Of a DNA stretch of 64,000 bases, positions 8,815 to 17,251 are shown piece by piece (position 1 is the first letter of the stretch; the number at the start of each line of letters is the position of its first letter). The DNA comes from Lentzea xinjiangensis (GTDB lineage Bacteria; Actinomycetota; Actinomycetes; Mycobacteriales; Pseudonocardiaceae), in contig NZ_FOFR01000003.1 of assembly GCF_900110955.1 (NCBI RefSeq), positions 62,001 through 126,000 of the forward strand, given 5' to 3'. The notes under the pieces are model-generated. The model did no database searches and was not told the origin of the DNA. It saw only the letters and a list, made by a program, of their open reading frames with translations. The translations under genes and the position numbers were made by a program.

Positions 8815-9570
8815 GTGATCAAGGACTTCGGTGCCGGTGCCGCTCTGCTGCTGCGCGGGTTCAGGCTCGTGTTCAGCTCGCCCAAGCGCGTGCTCGTGGG
8901 GGCGCTGCCCGCGGTGATCACCGCCGCGCTGATGATCACCGGCTGGGTGCTGCTGTTCCTGCACATCGACTCGATCGCCGGGTGGCTCACCGGTTTCGCG
9001 GACTCGTGGAGCGAGACCGCGCGCAACGTCGTCGAGGTCGCCGTCGGGATCTCGGTGATCGCGGTGGTGCTCGGCCTGAGCGTGCTGCTGTTCACCGCGA
9101 TCACGATCACGATCGGCGGGCCGTTCTACGAGTACATCGCCGAGGAGGTCGAGGACGAGCTCGGCGGCGTGCCGGAGGCGGAGCAGGTCGGCTGGTGGCG
9201 CGGGTTCCTGGTGGGGCTGCGCGGCACGGTCCTGCTGGTGGGCACGTCGATCCTGTTCGCGATCCCGTTGTTCCTCTGCGGCTTCATCCCGGTGGTCGGC
9301 CAGACGGTCGTGCCGGTGCTGGCGGTGTGCGTCAACGGCTACCTGCTCGGCATCGAGCTCACCGGCATCCCGTTCACCCGGCGCGGCCGGTCGTTCAAGC
9401 AGCGCAGGCAGATCCTCGCGACGCGCCGGGCGATGGTGCTCGGGTTCGCCGTGCCCGCGTACCTGCTCTGCCTGGTCCCGCTGGCCGCGCTGGTCGTGAT
9501 CCCGGCGGCGATGGCAGGCGGCACGGTGCTGTCGCACCGCCTGCTCACCGGGGACCGCGCTACCGCGTGA
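8815..9570 (+). CDS. EI24 domain-containing membrane protein (CysZ-like)
   Basis: 251 aa, GTG start at 8815. TATCCT (8803-8808) lies exactly 6 nt upstream with no ribosome-binding site, so the mRNA is probably leaderless. The sequence has the EI24/CysZ layout: LLLRGFRLVFSSPKRVLVGALP, several long hydrophobic helices, ITITIGGPFYEYIAEEVED and a conserved KQRRQILATRRAMVLGFAVPAYL. CysZ of E. coli is a sulfate uptake protein, but actinobacterial EI24 proteins are not all sulfate transporters and no sulfur gene is nearby. It overlaps the convergent beta-propeller gene by 11 nt. Confidence 0.8.
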   Translation: MIKDFGAGAALLLRGFRLVFSSPKRVLVGALPAVITAALMITGWVLLFLHIDSIAGWLTGFADSWSETARNVVEVAVGISVIAVVLGLSVLLFTAITITIGGPFYEYIAEEVEDELGGVPEAEQVGWWRGFLVGLRGTVLLVGTSILFAIPLFLCGFIPVVGQTVVPVLAVCVNGYLLGIELTGIPFTRRGRSFKQRRQILATRRAMVLGFAVPAYLLCLVPLAALVVIPAAMAGGTVLSHRLLTGDRATA

Positions 9571-11521
9571 ACGGCAACCAGGCCTGCTGCGCCAGCCCGG
9601 CGCGGGCGTTGACCTGCACACCCGCCGCGGAGACCGACCACAGCTGGTCGCCGATCACGATGGTGCGCCGCTGATCGCCTCCGTGGTTCCGGCTCTGCGG
9701 TTCGGCGCTCTGCGGTTCGACGATCCGGCCCACGTCGAGCAACCGGTCGCCCTCCACGCGCAGCACCAGGGACGAGGCCTCGTAGGCCGTCCGGTTCCTC
9801 CACACGGGGACGACCAGCGTGCCGTCCTGCGGCCAGTAGAGGAACGCGTGCGGGTCGAACTGGGCCTCGGAGCTCGAGTTCGGCAGGTGGTGCTGCGCGA
9901 GCCGTTGCGGTGACGCGGGGTTGCCGACGTCGAACAACGACACCTGCGTCCCGGTGGTGCGGCCCCGCTCCGTGGCCTCCTGGCCCACCCCGATCAGCTT
10001 GCCGTCACCCGCCGGGTGCAGGTACGCGGAGAAGCCGGTGATCTTCAGCTCGCCCAGGACCCGGGGCCGCCCCGGATCGCTCAGGTCCAGCGTGTAGAGC
10101 GGGTCGGTCTGGCGGAACGTGACGACGTAGCCCATCTTGCCGATGAAGCGGACGCTGTAGATCCGCTCTCCCTTGCCGAGCCCGCCGACCTGGCCGACCT
10201 CTGTGAGCACGTTCCCATCGCGGCGCAACGTCGTGACGAAGCTCTCCGACCGCACCTGTTCCCGCGCTTCCGCGGGCGTCCGCCGGCAGCACCCCCTGCC
10301 GGTGCCGGTCGTCGTGGCGACGCGGAGGATCCCGTCGTGCTCGGACAACGAGTACTGGTTGAGCAGCGTGCCACCGACGTCGCCGGACGCGACGTGCTTC
10401 GGCGGTCCCGGCTGGCTGATGTCGAACTGGTGGATCGCCGTGGTGACCGGGCGCCGCACCGGTGGCCTGGTGGGGTGCTGGGGCAGCAGGCGGTGGTCGT
10501 CGGCGATGTAGAGGGTGCGGTCCGTGCCGTAGACGGTGTCGCCGTCGGCCACGACCGAGACCGGCTGACCGGTGCCGAGCCGGCCGGAGAGGTCGAACGT
10601 GAGCACGGTCAGCATCGAGGTCGCGCTCGGCGCGGACGGGCGGCTGACGTTCGCGCAGTCGAGGAGCGTCCCGCTCGACCGGGCGCCGTTCTCGGCCAGC
10701 TCGTAGCGCGGCAGCCACGACGTGATCGGCTCGCTCTGCAGGATCTCCCTGTTGCGGCGCAGGGCTCCCGCTTCGTTCGTCGTCCGGTCCGGGTGCACCC
10801 ACTCGATGCGCGGCTGCGAGCGGACGACGACGCGGGCGGTGCCACCGATCTGACGCGCGTCGAGGTAGGAGCCGTCGATCTTCAGGCTGCCGATCTCCTT
10901 GAGCGCCCCGAGGTCGACGAGGACCAGCTCGGTGCCGGGCACGGGCGCGAACGACGGACGGCCGGAGGGCCGCGTCGGCTTCACGACCGGCACAGCGCTG
11001 TCGACGACCACCAGCGCGCGGTCACCGGCGACCAGCAACTGGCTCGCGCGGCGCTCACCGAGGTCGACGGTGCCGGTGATCGCCCGGCTCGCCACGTCGA
11101 TCACGCGCAGCTCGCCACCGGCGATGGTGACGACGCGTTTTCCATCCGTCTTCACGATGTCGGGCTCGTCGACGCCCTGCTCGTGGACGTTCGTCGTCGA
11201 GTGCTCCCGTTGCTGCGCGGGCGGAGTCGCCGCCCCCATGTCGGACGCGCTCTTCTGCGCGACACCGGCACTCGTGTCGGCCGCCATGCCTTCGGCGAAG
11301 AGGAAGTTGCCGCCTCCGACACCGTAGGCGGTGACGTGCGGAGCCAGGGCGCGGCGCAGTTCCGCCACCGCGTTGTCGCACGAGTCGAAGGCGACGAGGC
11401 GCACCGGTCCGTGGCCGGCGACCGGCGGTGGCGCGAGGGTGTCGTCCCTCACCGCGGAGCTGACGCTCACTCCGGCGACCGCCAGCACGACGGAACCGGC
11501 CAACAGCTTTCTGCCGTTCAT
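9560..11521 (-). CDS. Secreted beta-propeller domain protein
   Basis: 653 aa from ATG 11521 (MNGRKLLAGSVVLAVAGVSV). The longer in-frame extension up to 11689 lacks signal-peptide character and is not used. A signal or anchor helix precedes VRLVAFDSCDNAVAELRRAL, a linker, and the motif DEPDIVKTDGKRVVTIAGGELRVIDV that opens the actinobacterial and archaeal secreted beta-propeller domain (Pfam Beta_propel). Later blades include PLYTLDLSDPGRPRVLGELK and SSEAQFDPHAFLYWPQDGT. These proteins are extracytoplasmic and of unknown function, possibly binding or protease-like. The gene lies convergent to EI24 and divergent from the FKBP gene. Confidence 0.8.
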   Translation of the reverse strand: MNGRKLLAGSVVLAVAGVSVSSAVRDDTLAPPPVAGHGPVRLVAFDSCDNAVAELRRALAPHVTAYGVGGGNFLFAEGMAADTSAGVAQKSASDMGAATPPAQQREHSTTNVHEQGVDEPDIVKTDGKRVVTIAGGELRVIDVASRAITGTVDLGERRASQLLVAGDRALVVVDSAVPVVKPTRPSGRPSFAPVPGTELVLVDLGALKEIGSLKIDGSYLDARQIGGTARVVVRSQPRIEWVHPDRTTNEAGALRRNREILQSEPITSWLPRYELAENGARSSGTLLDCANVSRPSAPSATSMLTVLTFDLSGRLGTGQPVSVVADGDTVYGTDRTLYIADDHRLLPQHPTRPPVRRPVTTAIHQFDISQPGPPKHVASGDVGGTLLNQYSLSEHDGILRVATTTGTGRGCCRRTPAEAREQVRSESFVTTLRRDGNVLTEVGQVGGLGKGERIYSVRFIGKMGYVVTFRQTDPLYTLDLSDPGRPRVLGELKITGFSAYLHPAGDGKLIGVGQEATERGRTTGTQVSLFDVGNPASPQRLAQHHLPNSSSEAQFDPHAFLYWPQDGTLVVPVWRNRTAYEASSLVLRVEGDRLLDVGRIVEPQSAEPQSRNHGGDQRRTIVIGDQLWSVSAAGVQVNARAGLAQQAWLPFTR

Positions 11522-11712
11522 GCCACCAGGACGTAGGCGAGGCCGGGAAAGGTTGCTCCTCCCTGCCATTCGTTCCTGGACCCGCGCAGGTGCGGACGCG
11601 GCGTCGAGGGCGTCCGGGACCGGCCGGGGCGGTCCGCGTAGGCCATTCGGCCGTTCCCGCACGCGCGTGATTGGATCGAACGCGAACAATCCCGTTCCGG
11701 AAGGAAGTTCTG

Positions 11713-12087
11713 ATGGCCCCCACGAAGCCTGAGGTCGACCCGCACGACGGCCCGGCGCCCGCCGACCTGCTGATCGAGGACATCACCGTCGGCGACGGTC
11801 CGGAGGCCACGGCCGGTCAGTTCGTGTCCGTGCACTACGTCGGTGTCTCGCACTCGACCGGTGAGCAGTTCGACGCCTCCTGGGACCGCGGCGAGGCGTT
11901 CCAGTTCCCCCTCGGTGGCGGTCGCGTCATCGCGGGCTGGGACCAGGGCGTCCAGGGCATGAAGGTCGGCGGCCGCCGCAAGCTGGTCATCCCGCCGCAC
12001 CTCGGCTACGGCGCGCGCGGCGCCGGTGGCGTGATCAAGCCCAACGAGACGTTGATCTTCGTCGTCGACCTGCTCGGCGTGAACTAG
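11713..12087 (+). CDS. FKBP-type peptidyl-prolyl cis-trans isomerase
   Basis: 124 aa, ATG 11713 after GGAAGG. One FKBP domain covers nearly the whole protein: VSVHYVGVSHSTGEQFDASWDRG, FPLGGGRVIAGWDQGVQGMKVGGRRKLVIPPHLGYGARG and IFVVDLL. Residues of the FK506 pocket (Tyr, Phe, Asp, the GWDQGVQGM tryptophan and the YG pair) are kept, so it should be active. No signal peptide is present, so it is cytosolic. A strong hairpin follows at 12098-12138. Confidence 0.95.
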   Translation: MAPTKPEVDPHDGPAPADLLIEDITVGDGPEATAGQFVSVHYVGVSHSTGEQFDASWDRGEAFQFPLGGGRVIAGWDQGVQGMKVGGRRKLVIPPHLGYGARGAGGVIKPNETLIFVVDLLGVN

Positions 12088-12097
12088 AACGTCGGCA

Positions 12098-12138
12098 CCA
12101 GCGGCGTTCCACTGACCCGTTCAGTGGAACGCCGCTGG
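12098..12138 (+). terminator. Intrinsic-type terminator after the FKBP gene
   Basis: A perfect 17-bp inverted repeat (left arm CCAGCGGCGTTCCACTG, 7-nt loop ACCCGTT) begins 10 nt after the FKBP stop. There is no clear T-run, as is common in actinobacteria. It separates FKBP from the secretion-associated locus. Confidence 0.75.
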
Positions 12139-12230
12139 TCTGCGCGGCCGATTTGACCCGAGGGTGGAACGAGATCGGATCCGGCTGCGTCATCCTTTGA
12201 GTCCGCCGCAGTTGGGGAAGGGAAGCACCG

Positions 12231-12761
12231 GTGCCCGAGGACATCGCCGGATCCGAGCAGATGCTCGCGAACTGGAACCAGAACATCCAGGAGCGCGCCG
12301 CCCGCTACCAGGAGATGGCGACGCGCGTGCAGGGGATGACGATCTCCGAGCGGTCGTCGGACGGTTCCATCGAGATCCTGGTCGGGTCCAACGGCATCCT
12401 GCAGAACCTCGTCATCGCCGAGTCGGCCGCCGGCAAGCGCATGTCCGAGATCAGCGGCGAGATCATGAAGCTGCTGCAACGCGCGCAGTCCCGGATCCCC
12501 GAGCTGCTGCAGGAGGCGATGGCCGAGACCATCGGCACGCAGGACGAGACCGCCAACGTGCTGTTCGCCGAAGCGAAGAAGAACTTCCCGGCCCCTCCCG
12601 CGGAGGAACCGACCCGCACGCCGTACGACCGCAACGAGATCAACTTCCGGGTCGAGGACGACGCGCCCCCACCCGCCAGGCCGACGCCGCCTCCGCCGCC
12701 TCGCCGCCGTCCGCGACCGGACGACGACGACGACTTCGGCGGGGAGTCCGTGCTCACCTGA
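12231..12761 (+). CDS. YbaB/EbfC-like (EspL-like) protein, first gene of the toxin locus
   Basis: 176 aa, GTG 12231 behind GGGAAGGGAAG. Residues 8-115 form the YbaB fold: a coiled helix (NIQERAARYQEMATRVQGMTI), a short beta segment (DGSIEILVGSNGILQNLVI) and a second helix (EISGEIMKLLQRAQSRIPELLQEAM). The tail is acidic and Pro-rich (PPPARPTPPPPPRRRPRPDDDDDFGG). YbaB paralogues of this kind (EspL in mycobacterial ESX-1) sit next to EspC-like type VII genes, and it is followed 34 nt later by one here. I infer a chaperone-like or secretion-associated role rather than DNA binding. Confidence 0.8.
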   Translation: MPEDIAGSEQMLANWNQNIQERAARYQEMATRVQGMTISERSSDGSIEILVGSNGILQNLVIAESAAGKRMSEISGEIMKLLQRAQSRIPELLQEAMAETIGTQDETANVLFAEAKKNFPAPPAEEPTRTPYDRNEINFRVEDDAPPPARPTPPPPPRRRPRPDDDDDFGGESVLT

Positions 12762-12795
12762 TCTTCCTGTCCGCTGCCCGAACTGAGGGGGTTCG

Positions 12796-13104
12796 ATGAC
12801 TTCCGGTGGTTTCCACGTCACCTCGGACGTGCTGGAAGCGCACGCCAAGGCCTTGGAGGGCCTGCAAGGGCGGTTGCAGGGGGCAGTGGACGCGGCGAAC
12901 ACCGTGTCGATGCCGACCGACGCGTACGGGATCATCTGCCAGCCGTTCCGCATGTTGCTCGACCCCGTTGAGCAGTGGGGCATGGATGCGTTGAAGGGCG
13001 TGTCGGAAGCGATGAGCGCCACCGCCAAGAAGGTCACCGAGACCGCGAAGCACTACCAAGAGGTCGAGGACCAGATCGCCAACACCCTGAAGGGCGGCTT
13101 CTGA
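12796..13104 (+). CDS. EspC-like type VII secretion target protein
   Basis: 102 aa, ATG 12796 with GAGGGGG upstream. The protein is a helical hairpin typical of WXG100-like EspC (Rv3615c) proteins: GGFHVTSDVLEAHAKALEGL, then a long second helix with ALKGVSEAMSATAKKVTETAKHYQEVEDQIANTLKGGF. The C-terminal YxxxE-type type VII export signal fits YQEVEDQ. Its stop overlaps the toxin start (ATGA), so it is translated together with the toxin and is likely its secretion partner. Confidence 0.85.
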   Translation: MTSGGFHVTSDVLEAHAKALEGLQGRLQGAVDAANTVSMPTDAYGIICQPFRMLLDPVEQWGMDALKGVSEAMSATAKKVTETAKHYQEVEDQIANTLKGGF

Positions 13105-16100
13105 TGTCCTCACCGAACCCGCTGGTGGCGCAGGCCCCGGCCGAGCCGTCGGGCTTCTTCAACGCCGGCACCGGTGACAACGGCTGGGCGACCGGCTTCT
13201 CCATCGCCGACTCCGCGGTGGACGCCTACAAGGGCATCTCCGAGGGCAGCTGGATCGAGGGCGGCCTCGGCGTCGTCGGCCTGGCCGCCGACGCGGCGTC
13301 GATGGCGATCGACCCGTTCGGCACGCTGCTGTCCTCCGCGGCCTCGTTCCTGATGGAGCACATGCAGCCGCTGAAGGAAGCGCTGGACTGGCTCGCGGGC
13401 GACCCGCCCGTGATCGAGTCGTACTCGACGACGTGGGGCAACGTCTCGCAGGAGCTGGGCAAGGTCGCGGCCGACTACAAGGCGGCCGTCGACCAGACCA
13501 CGTCGTGGACCGGCGCGGCCGGTGACGCCTACCGCGCCGCGGCCGGCGAGCAGCTCGACGCGTTGTCCGGCGCGGCGTCCGCCGCGGGCTCGGTCGGCAC
13601 CGTCGTCGGCGTGATGGGCATGGTCGTCGGGTTCGTGCGCGAGATGGTGCGCGACCTCATCGCCGACCTGGTCGCGAAGCTGATCACGTGGGTGCTGGAG
13701 GCCGTCTTCACGCTCGGTTTCGGCACGCCGGTGATCGTGGCGCAGGCAGTGACGGCGATCTCGAAGTGGGCGGCCCGCATCGGCGAGCTGATCCAGAAGC
13801 TCATCAAGACGATCAAGAAGGTCTCGCCGCTGCTGGGCCGGCTGGTGGAGATCTTCACGAAGATCATGAAGGTCGTCGGCAAGCTGGTCGGCAAGGTGAC
13901 CGGGCTCGACGTGATCTCGACGAAGTCCATCAAGCCCGGCGGGTTGATCCACCGCACCGACGTGCCGGACCTGACGCCTTCCGGTGGCCGCGGGGGCTCG
14001 CCGTCCTCGCCCGACGGCTCGCCCTCGTCGTCCACTCCGGACAGTTCGCCGTCGTCGCCGTCCTCGTCACCCTCGTCTTCGCCGTCCTCGTCGTCACCAT
14101 CGTCACCGTCCTCTCCGGACAGTTCGCCTTCGTCGTCCTCACCGTCTTCGCCGTCGTCGTCTTCGCCGTCGTCGTCTTCGCCCGACGCGCCTTCGCCGTC
14201 GCGGACCCCGGACAGCTCGTCGCCGTCGTCCGCGGCTCCCTCGTCGGCGCGCACGCCGGACAGCTCCAGTCCCGACTCCCCGTCGCCGTCGCGGAACACG
14301 GACACCGCGTCGCCCCCGTCGGCGTCGCGGACTCCCGACAGCTCCGCGTCCCCTGGCCCGGGCTCGCCGCAGACCGGCGGCCCGTCCTCGACCCCGGACG
14401 CCCCGGCGCCCGCCCGCAACACGGGTCAGACCGTCCAGTCGTCGGTGGCTCCTCCGGAGGCCCCGTCCCGCCTGGACGCGCCGCAAGCCCCCGCCCGCAC
14501 CCCGGACGGCTCCCCGTCCGCCACGCCGGCCCAGGCGGGCCCGGTGGGCGGTGGCGCGCCGAACGCGGGCGGCAACGCCCCGTCGTCGCCCGCGGCGGGC
14601 CGTCCGGCGACCGGAGGCCAGGGCTGGACCGGCACTCCGGGCAGCCGCGGCGACCTGGGCACGGGTGCCCCGGCCCCGCGCACCCCCGACACGTCCACCT
14701 CCGCGGCGCGGGCCGACGCCCCGGCCCGCCCGTCGGCGCCCTCCGCGCCGTCGATGCCCTCCGCGCCGTCCATGCCGTCGTCGCCGTCCATGCCGTCGTC
14801 GCCGTCGATGCCCTCGTCGCCTTCGGGTGGCATGCCTTCGGGTGGCATGCCTTCGGGTGGCGCTCCGTCCGGCGGAATGCCGCACGCGCCTTCGGCCGGC
14901 ACCCCGCACAGCCCGTCGACCGGCGGCGCCCCGAACGCGGGCCGTCCCGACGCGACTCCCCCGAGCCGCGCCACGGCCCCTTCGGCAGCCGCCCCGCACG
15001 CCCCGTCAGCTCCGCACGCCCCGTCGGCACCGAACATGCCGCCGACGCACATCCCGTCCGCGGGAACGCCCCACGCTCCCTCGGCCCCGCACTCCCCCTC
15101 CGCGCCGAACGCTCCCCGCGCCGACGCCCCGATGCGCCCGCAGTCGTCCGCACCGAACGCGCCGCACACCGGCCCGTTCGGCGGACCCAACACGCCGCAC
15201 GGCCCCAACACGCCCCACGGTGGCCCGAACGGCCCGATGCGTCCCGACGGGCCGCACGGCGGGACCACGCCGTCATCTCGTACCGACGTGCCGTCACGGC
15301 CTCACGCACCGCACAACGGTCCCTTCGTGCCTTCCCGCGCGGACGCGCCGAACGCACCTCACAGCCCGAACGCACCTCACGGTGGCCCCAACACGCCGCA
15401 CGCGCCGAACGCTCCACACACCCCGAACTCGCCGTTCCGCCCGGACAACCCGCATGGCGGCCCGTCACGTCCGGACGCCCCGAACCGTCCGGACGCGCCG
15501 CACCGGCCCGACAGCCCGTCCCGCCCGGACGGCAGCGGACCCGGCAACCGCCCGGACGGAACACGCCCAGACGGCTCGCGTCCCGACGGCTCGCGTCCCG
15601 ACGGCTCGCGCCCGCACACCCCGGACGGCGCTCGCCACCGCGGCCCCGACAGGGCCGAGGCGCCCCACCGCGCCGACACCGACGCGCCCCACCACACCCC
15701 GGACGGCGGCAAGCCGCACGACGGCACCCCGGACAAGCCGCACGACGGCGACCCCGGCAGCCCCGACCACCGCGACCACGACGCCCCGCCGGCGGACCGG
15801 CCGAGCCCGGAGGAGGCGCACGCCAGGCACGCGGAGTCCACTCCGGCCGGTGTGTCGCACCACGGCGGCGACAAGGACATGGGCGACCTGCCGCACCGGG
15901 TCCCCGAAGACCCGCGCTACTTCACCGCCGACGTCCACGTCACCCCGGACGGCCGGGCCCGCATCGGCGGCCACGACTACACCCCGGCCGAGTACGCGGA
16001 CATGCTCCGCCGCGCCGGCTACGACGGCAGCAAGCCGATCCGCCTGATCGGCTGCGACGCGGGCAGCAACGACTTCGCCCAGCAGCTGTCCAAGCACCTC

Positions 16101-17234
16101 GACGCGCCGGTCCTCGCGCCCACCAAGCCCGCGTGGACCGACAGCCACGGCCGCGTCTTCACCAGCGATCCCGAGGTCCTCCCCGACGGCACCCGCCAGC
16201 CGAAGATCCCGCCGAACGGCGAGTGGGAGACCCACCACCCGGACGGCTCCAGGTCCAAGACCGGCGACGACGGCTTCGCGCCCGGCACGCACGACAAGGA
16301 CAAGGACGTCGACCCGTCCGATGCCCGCGACCGCATGGCACAGCGGCACATCCCGGACGAGCCCGTCCACATCGAGACCCGCGATCCCAAGGCCTTGATG
16401 GAGGAGAAGCTCAACGACAAGGCCTACCGCGACAAGTACTACGACGGTCCGAACACGAACGGCGAGTACAGCCGCAAGAACGCCAACCAGGTCGACGCCA
16501 ACGGCGACGACGTGCCGAAGATGGTGGAGAACCCGAAGGGCTCCGGCAACTTCGAGCCGTCCTCCGACGCCTACGTCCCGGCGAAGTTCCGCGACGACAT
16601 GCCCGAGGTGAAGCACGAGGCCACCCCGGAGCAGAAGGCCGCCGCGAAGGACATCATCGAGCGGCGCGAGGCCTCGCTGGAACGCACGAAGACCGCCGAG
16701 GACGCCTACCAGAAGGAGATCGCGGGCGGCCGCGACGCCGCGGACGCGACGGTCGAAGAACGCCGCGCGGCGCACGCCGAACGCACCGACGTCGGCGAGG
16801 AGCTCGGCGAGCACGCGGCGGCGGACGCGGTGCGCGACACGTTCCCGCCGGAGAAGTTCGACGTCAAGCCCCTGCACGACCCGGACCTCAAGGGCTCCGG
16901 CCGCTTCGACCAGGTCTACGAGGTCCACAACAGGGAGACCGGCGAGACGCGCGTCGTCGTCGTCGAGGCGAAGGGCCCGAACGCCGACCTGGGCACCCGC
17001 AAGTTCGACGGCCAGAACTACCAGCAGGGCCACCCGAAGTACACCGAGAGCGTCATCCAGAACATGGCGAAGTACGGGACGGACGCCGAGAAGGAGCTGG
17101 CCAAGGACCTCTTGAAGGCGCACCGGCGCGGCGATCTGGACTACATGGTCGTCCAGGCGAAGGTCAACGGCAGCGGCCCGGCGGCCGAGTACGGTGGCTA
17201 CACCCAGAAGCACTTCGACCAGAACGTCGAATAG
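13104..17234 (+). CDS. Type VII-associated polymorphic toxin with C-terminal nuclease-like domain
   Basis: 1376 aa, ATG overlapping the EspC-like stop. Residues 1-290 are helical and WXG/LXG-like, with a W-T-G turn at 135-137 followed by long amphipathic helices. Residues about 294-500 are almost pure Ser/Pro/Asp repeats and 500-890 are Pro/Ala/His/Asn repeats, a long disordered spacer. Residues about 935-1020 hold YFTADVHVTPDG (His945) and IRLIGCDAGSN (Cys984) followed by FAQQLSKHLDAPVLAPTKPAW, which resembles the His-Cys protease-like domain (C80/caspase-clan type) of actinobacterial toxins. The C-terminus has GRFDQVYEV (Asp1269) and VVVEAKGPN (Glu1288, Lys1290), then YQQGHPKYTESVIQNM, a PD-(D/E)XK nuclease pattern. 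An Imm49 gene follows 17 nt later. The toxin activity and export route are inferred. Confidence 0.85.
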   Translation: MSSPNPLVAQAPAEPSGFFNAGTGDNGWATGFSIADSAVDAYKGISEGSWIEGGLGVVGLAADAASMAIDPFGTLLSSAASFLMEHMQPLKEALDWLAGDPPVIESYSTTWGNVSQELGKVAADYKAAVDQTTSWTGAAGDAYRAAAGEQLDALSGAASAAGSVGTVVGVMGMVVGFVREMVRDLIADLVAKLITWVLEAVFTLGFGTPVIVAQAVTAISKWAARIGELIQKLIKTIKKVSPLLGRLVEIFTKIMKVVGKLVGKVTGLDVISTKSIKPGGLIHRTDVPDLTPSGGRGGSPSSPDGSPSSSTPDSSPSSPSSSPSSSPSSSSPSSPSSPDSSPSSSSPSSPSSSSPSSSSPDAPSPSRTPDSSSPSSAAPSSARTPDSSSPDSPSPSRNTDTASPPSASRTPDSSASPGPGSPQTGGPSSTPDAPAPARNTGQTVQSSVAPPEAPSRLDAPQAPARTPDGSPSATPAQAGPVGGGAPNAGGNAPSSPAAGRPATGGQGWTGTPGSRGDLGTGAPAPRTPDTSTSAARADAPARPSAPSAPSMPSAPSMPSSPSMPSSPSMPSSPSGGMPSGGMPSGGAPSGGMPHAPSAGTPHSPSTGGAPNAGRPDATPPSRATAPSAAAPHAPSAPHAPSAPNMPPTHIPSAGTPHAPSAPHSPSAPNAPRADAPMRPQSSAPNAPHTGPFGGPNTPHGPNTPHGGPNGPMRPDGPHGGTTPSSRTDVPSRPHAPHNGPFVPSRADAPNAPHSPNAPHGGPNTPHAPNAPHTPNSPFRPDNPHGGPSRPDAPNRPDAPHRPDSPSRPDGSGPGNRPDGTRPDGSRPDGSRPDGSRPHTPDGARHRGPDRAEAPHRADTDAPHHTPDGGKPHDGTPDKPHDGDPGSPDHRDHDAPPADRPSPEEAHARHAESTPAGVSHHGGDKDMGDLPHRVPEDPRYFTADVHVTPDGRARIGGHDYTPAEYADMLRRAGYDGSKPIRLIGCDAGSNDFAQQLSKHLDAPVLAPTKPAWTDSHGRVFTSDPEVLPDGTRQPKIPPNGEWETHHPDGSRSKTGDDGFAPGTHDKDKDVDPSDARDRMAQRHIPDEPVHIETRDPKALMEEKLNDKAYRDKYYDGPNTNGEYSRKNANQVDANGDDVPKMVENPKGSGNFEPSSDAYVPAKFRDDMPEVKHEATPEQKAAAKDIIERREASLERTKTAEDAYQKEIAGGRDAADATVEERRAAHAERTDVGEELGEHAAADAVRDTFPPEKFDVKPLHDPDLKGSGRFDQVYEVHNRETGETRVVVVEAKGPNADLGTRKFDGQNYQQGHPKYTESVIQNMAKYGTDAEKELAKDLLKAHRRGDLDYMVVQAKVNGSGPAAEYGGYTQKHFDQNVE
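14024..15620 (+). repeat. In-frame codon repeats encoding the disordered spacer of the toxin
   Basis: The DNA is a patchwork of short direct repeats inside the toxin gene. Examples are three 15-bp units CCTTCGGGTGGCATG (about 14820-14864, the last unit diverging), 18-bp units around 14768-14820, and three ACGGCTCGCGTCCCG-like units (15570-15614). They encode Ser-Pro, Gly-Gly-Met-Pro-Ser and Pro-Asp-Gly-Ser-Arg repeats. The low complexity makes the length prone to slippage between strains. Confidence 0.8.
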
Positions 17235-17251
17235 CAGAGAGGACCGGTCTC

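Noticed and set aside
11521-11689. N-terminal extension of the beta-propeller protein.
   Set aside because: It places the signal peptide internally and translates to Arg/Pro-rich sequence.
14024-15620. Short direct repeats that look like a CRISPR or minisatellite.
   Set aside because: Repeats are in frame, vary in unit length, have no spacer structure and encode the toxin's disordered region.
13688-17251. An extended open frame overlapping the toxin in another register.
   Set aside because: It is open only because of GC bias. The part after 17252 is the real immunity gene; the upstream part has Arg/Pro-rich junk translation.
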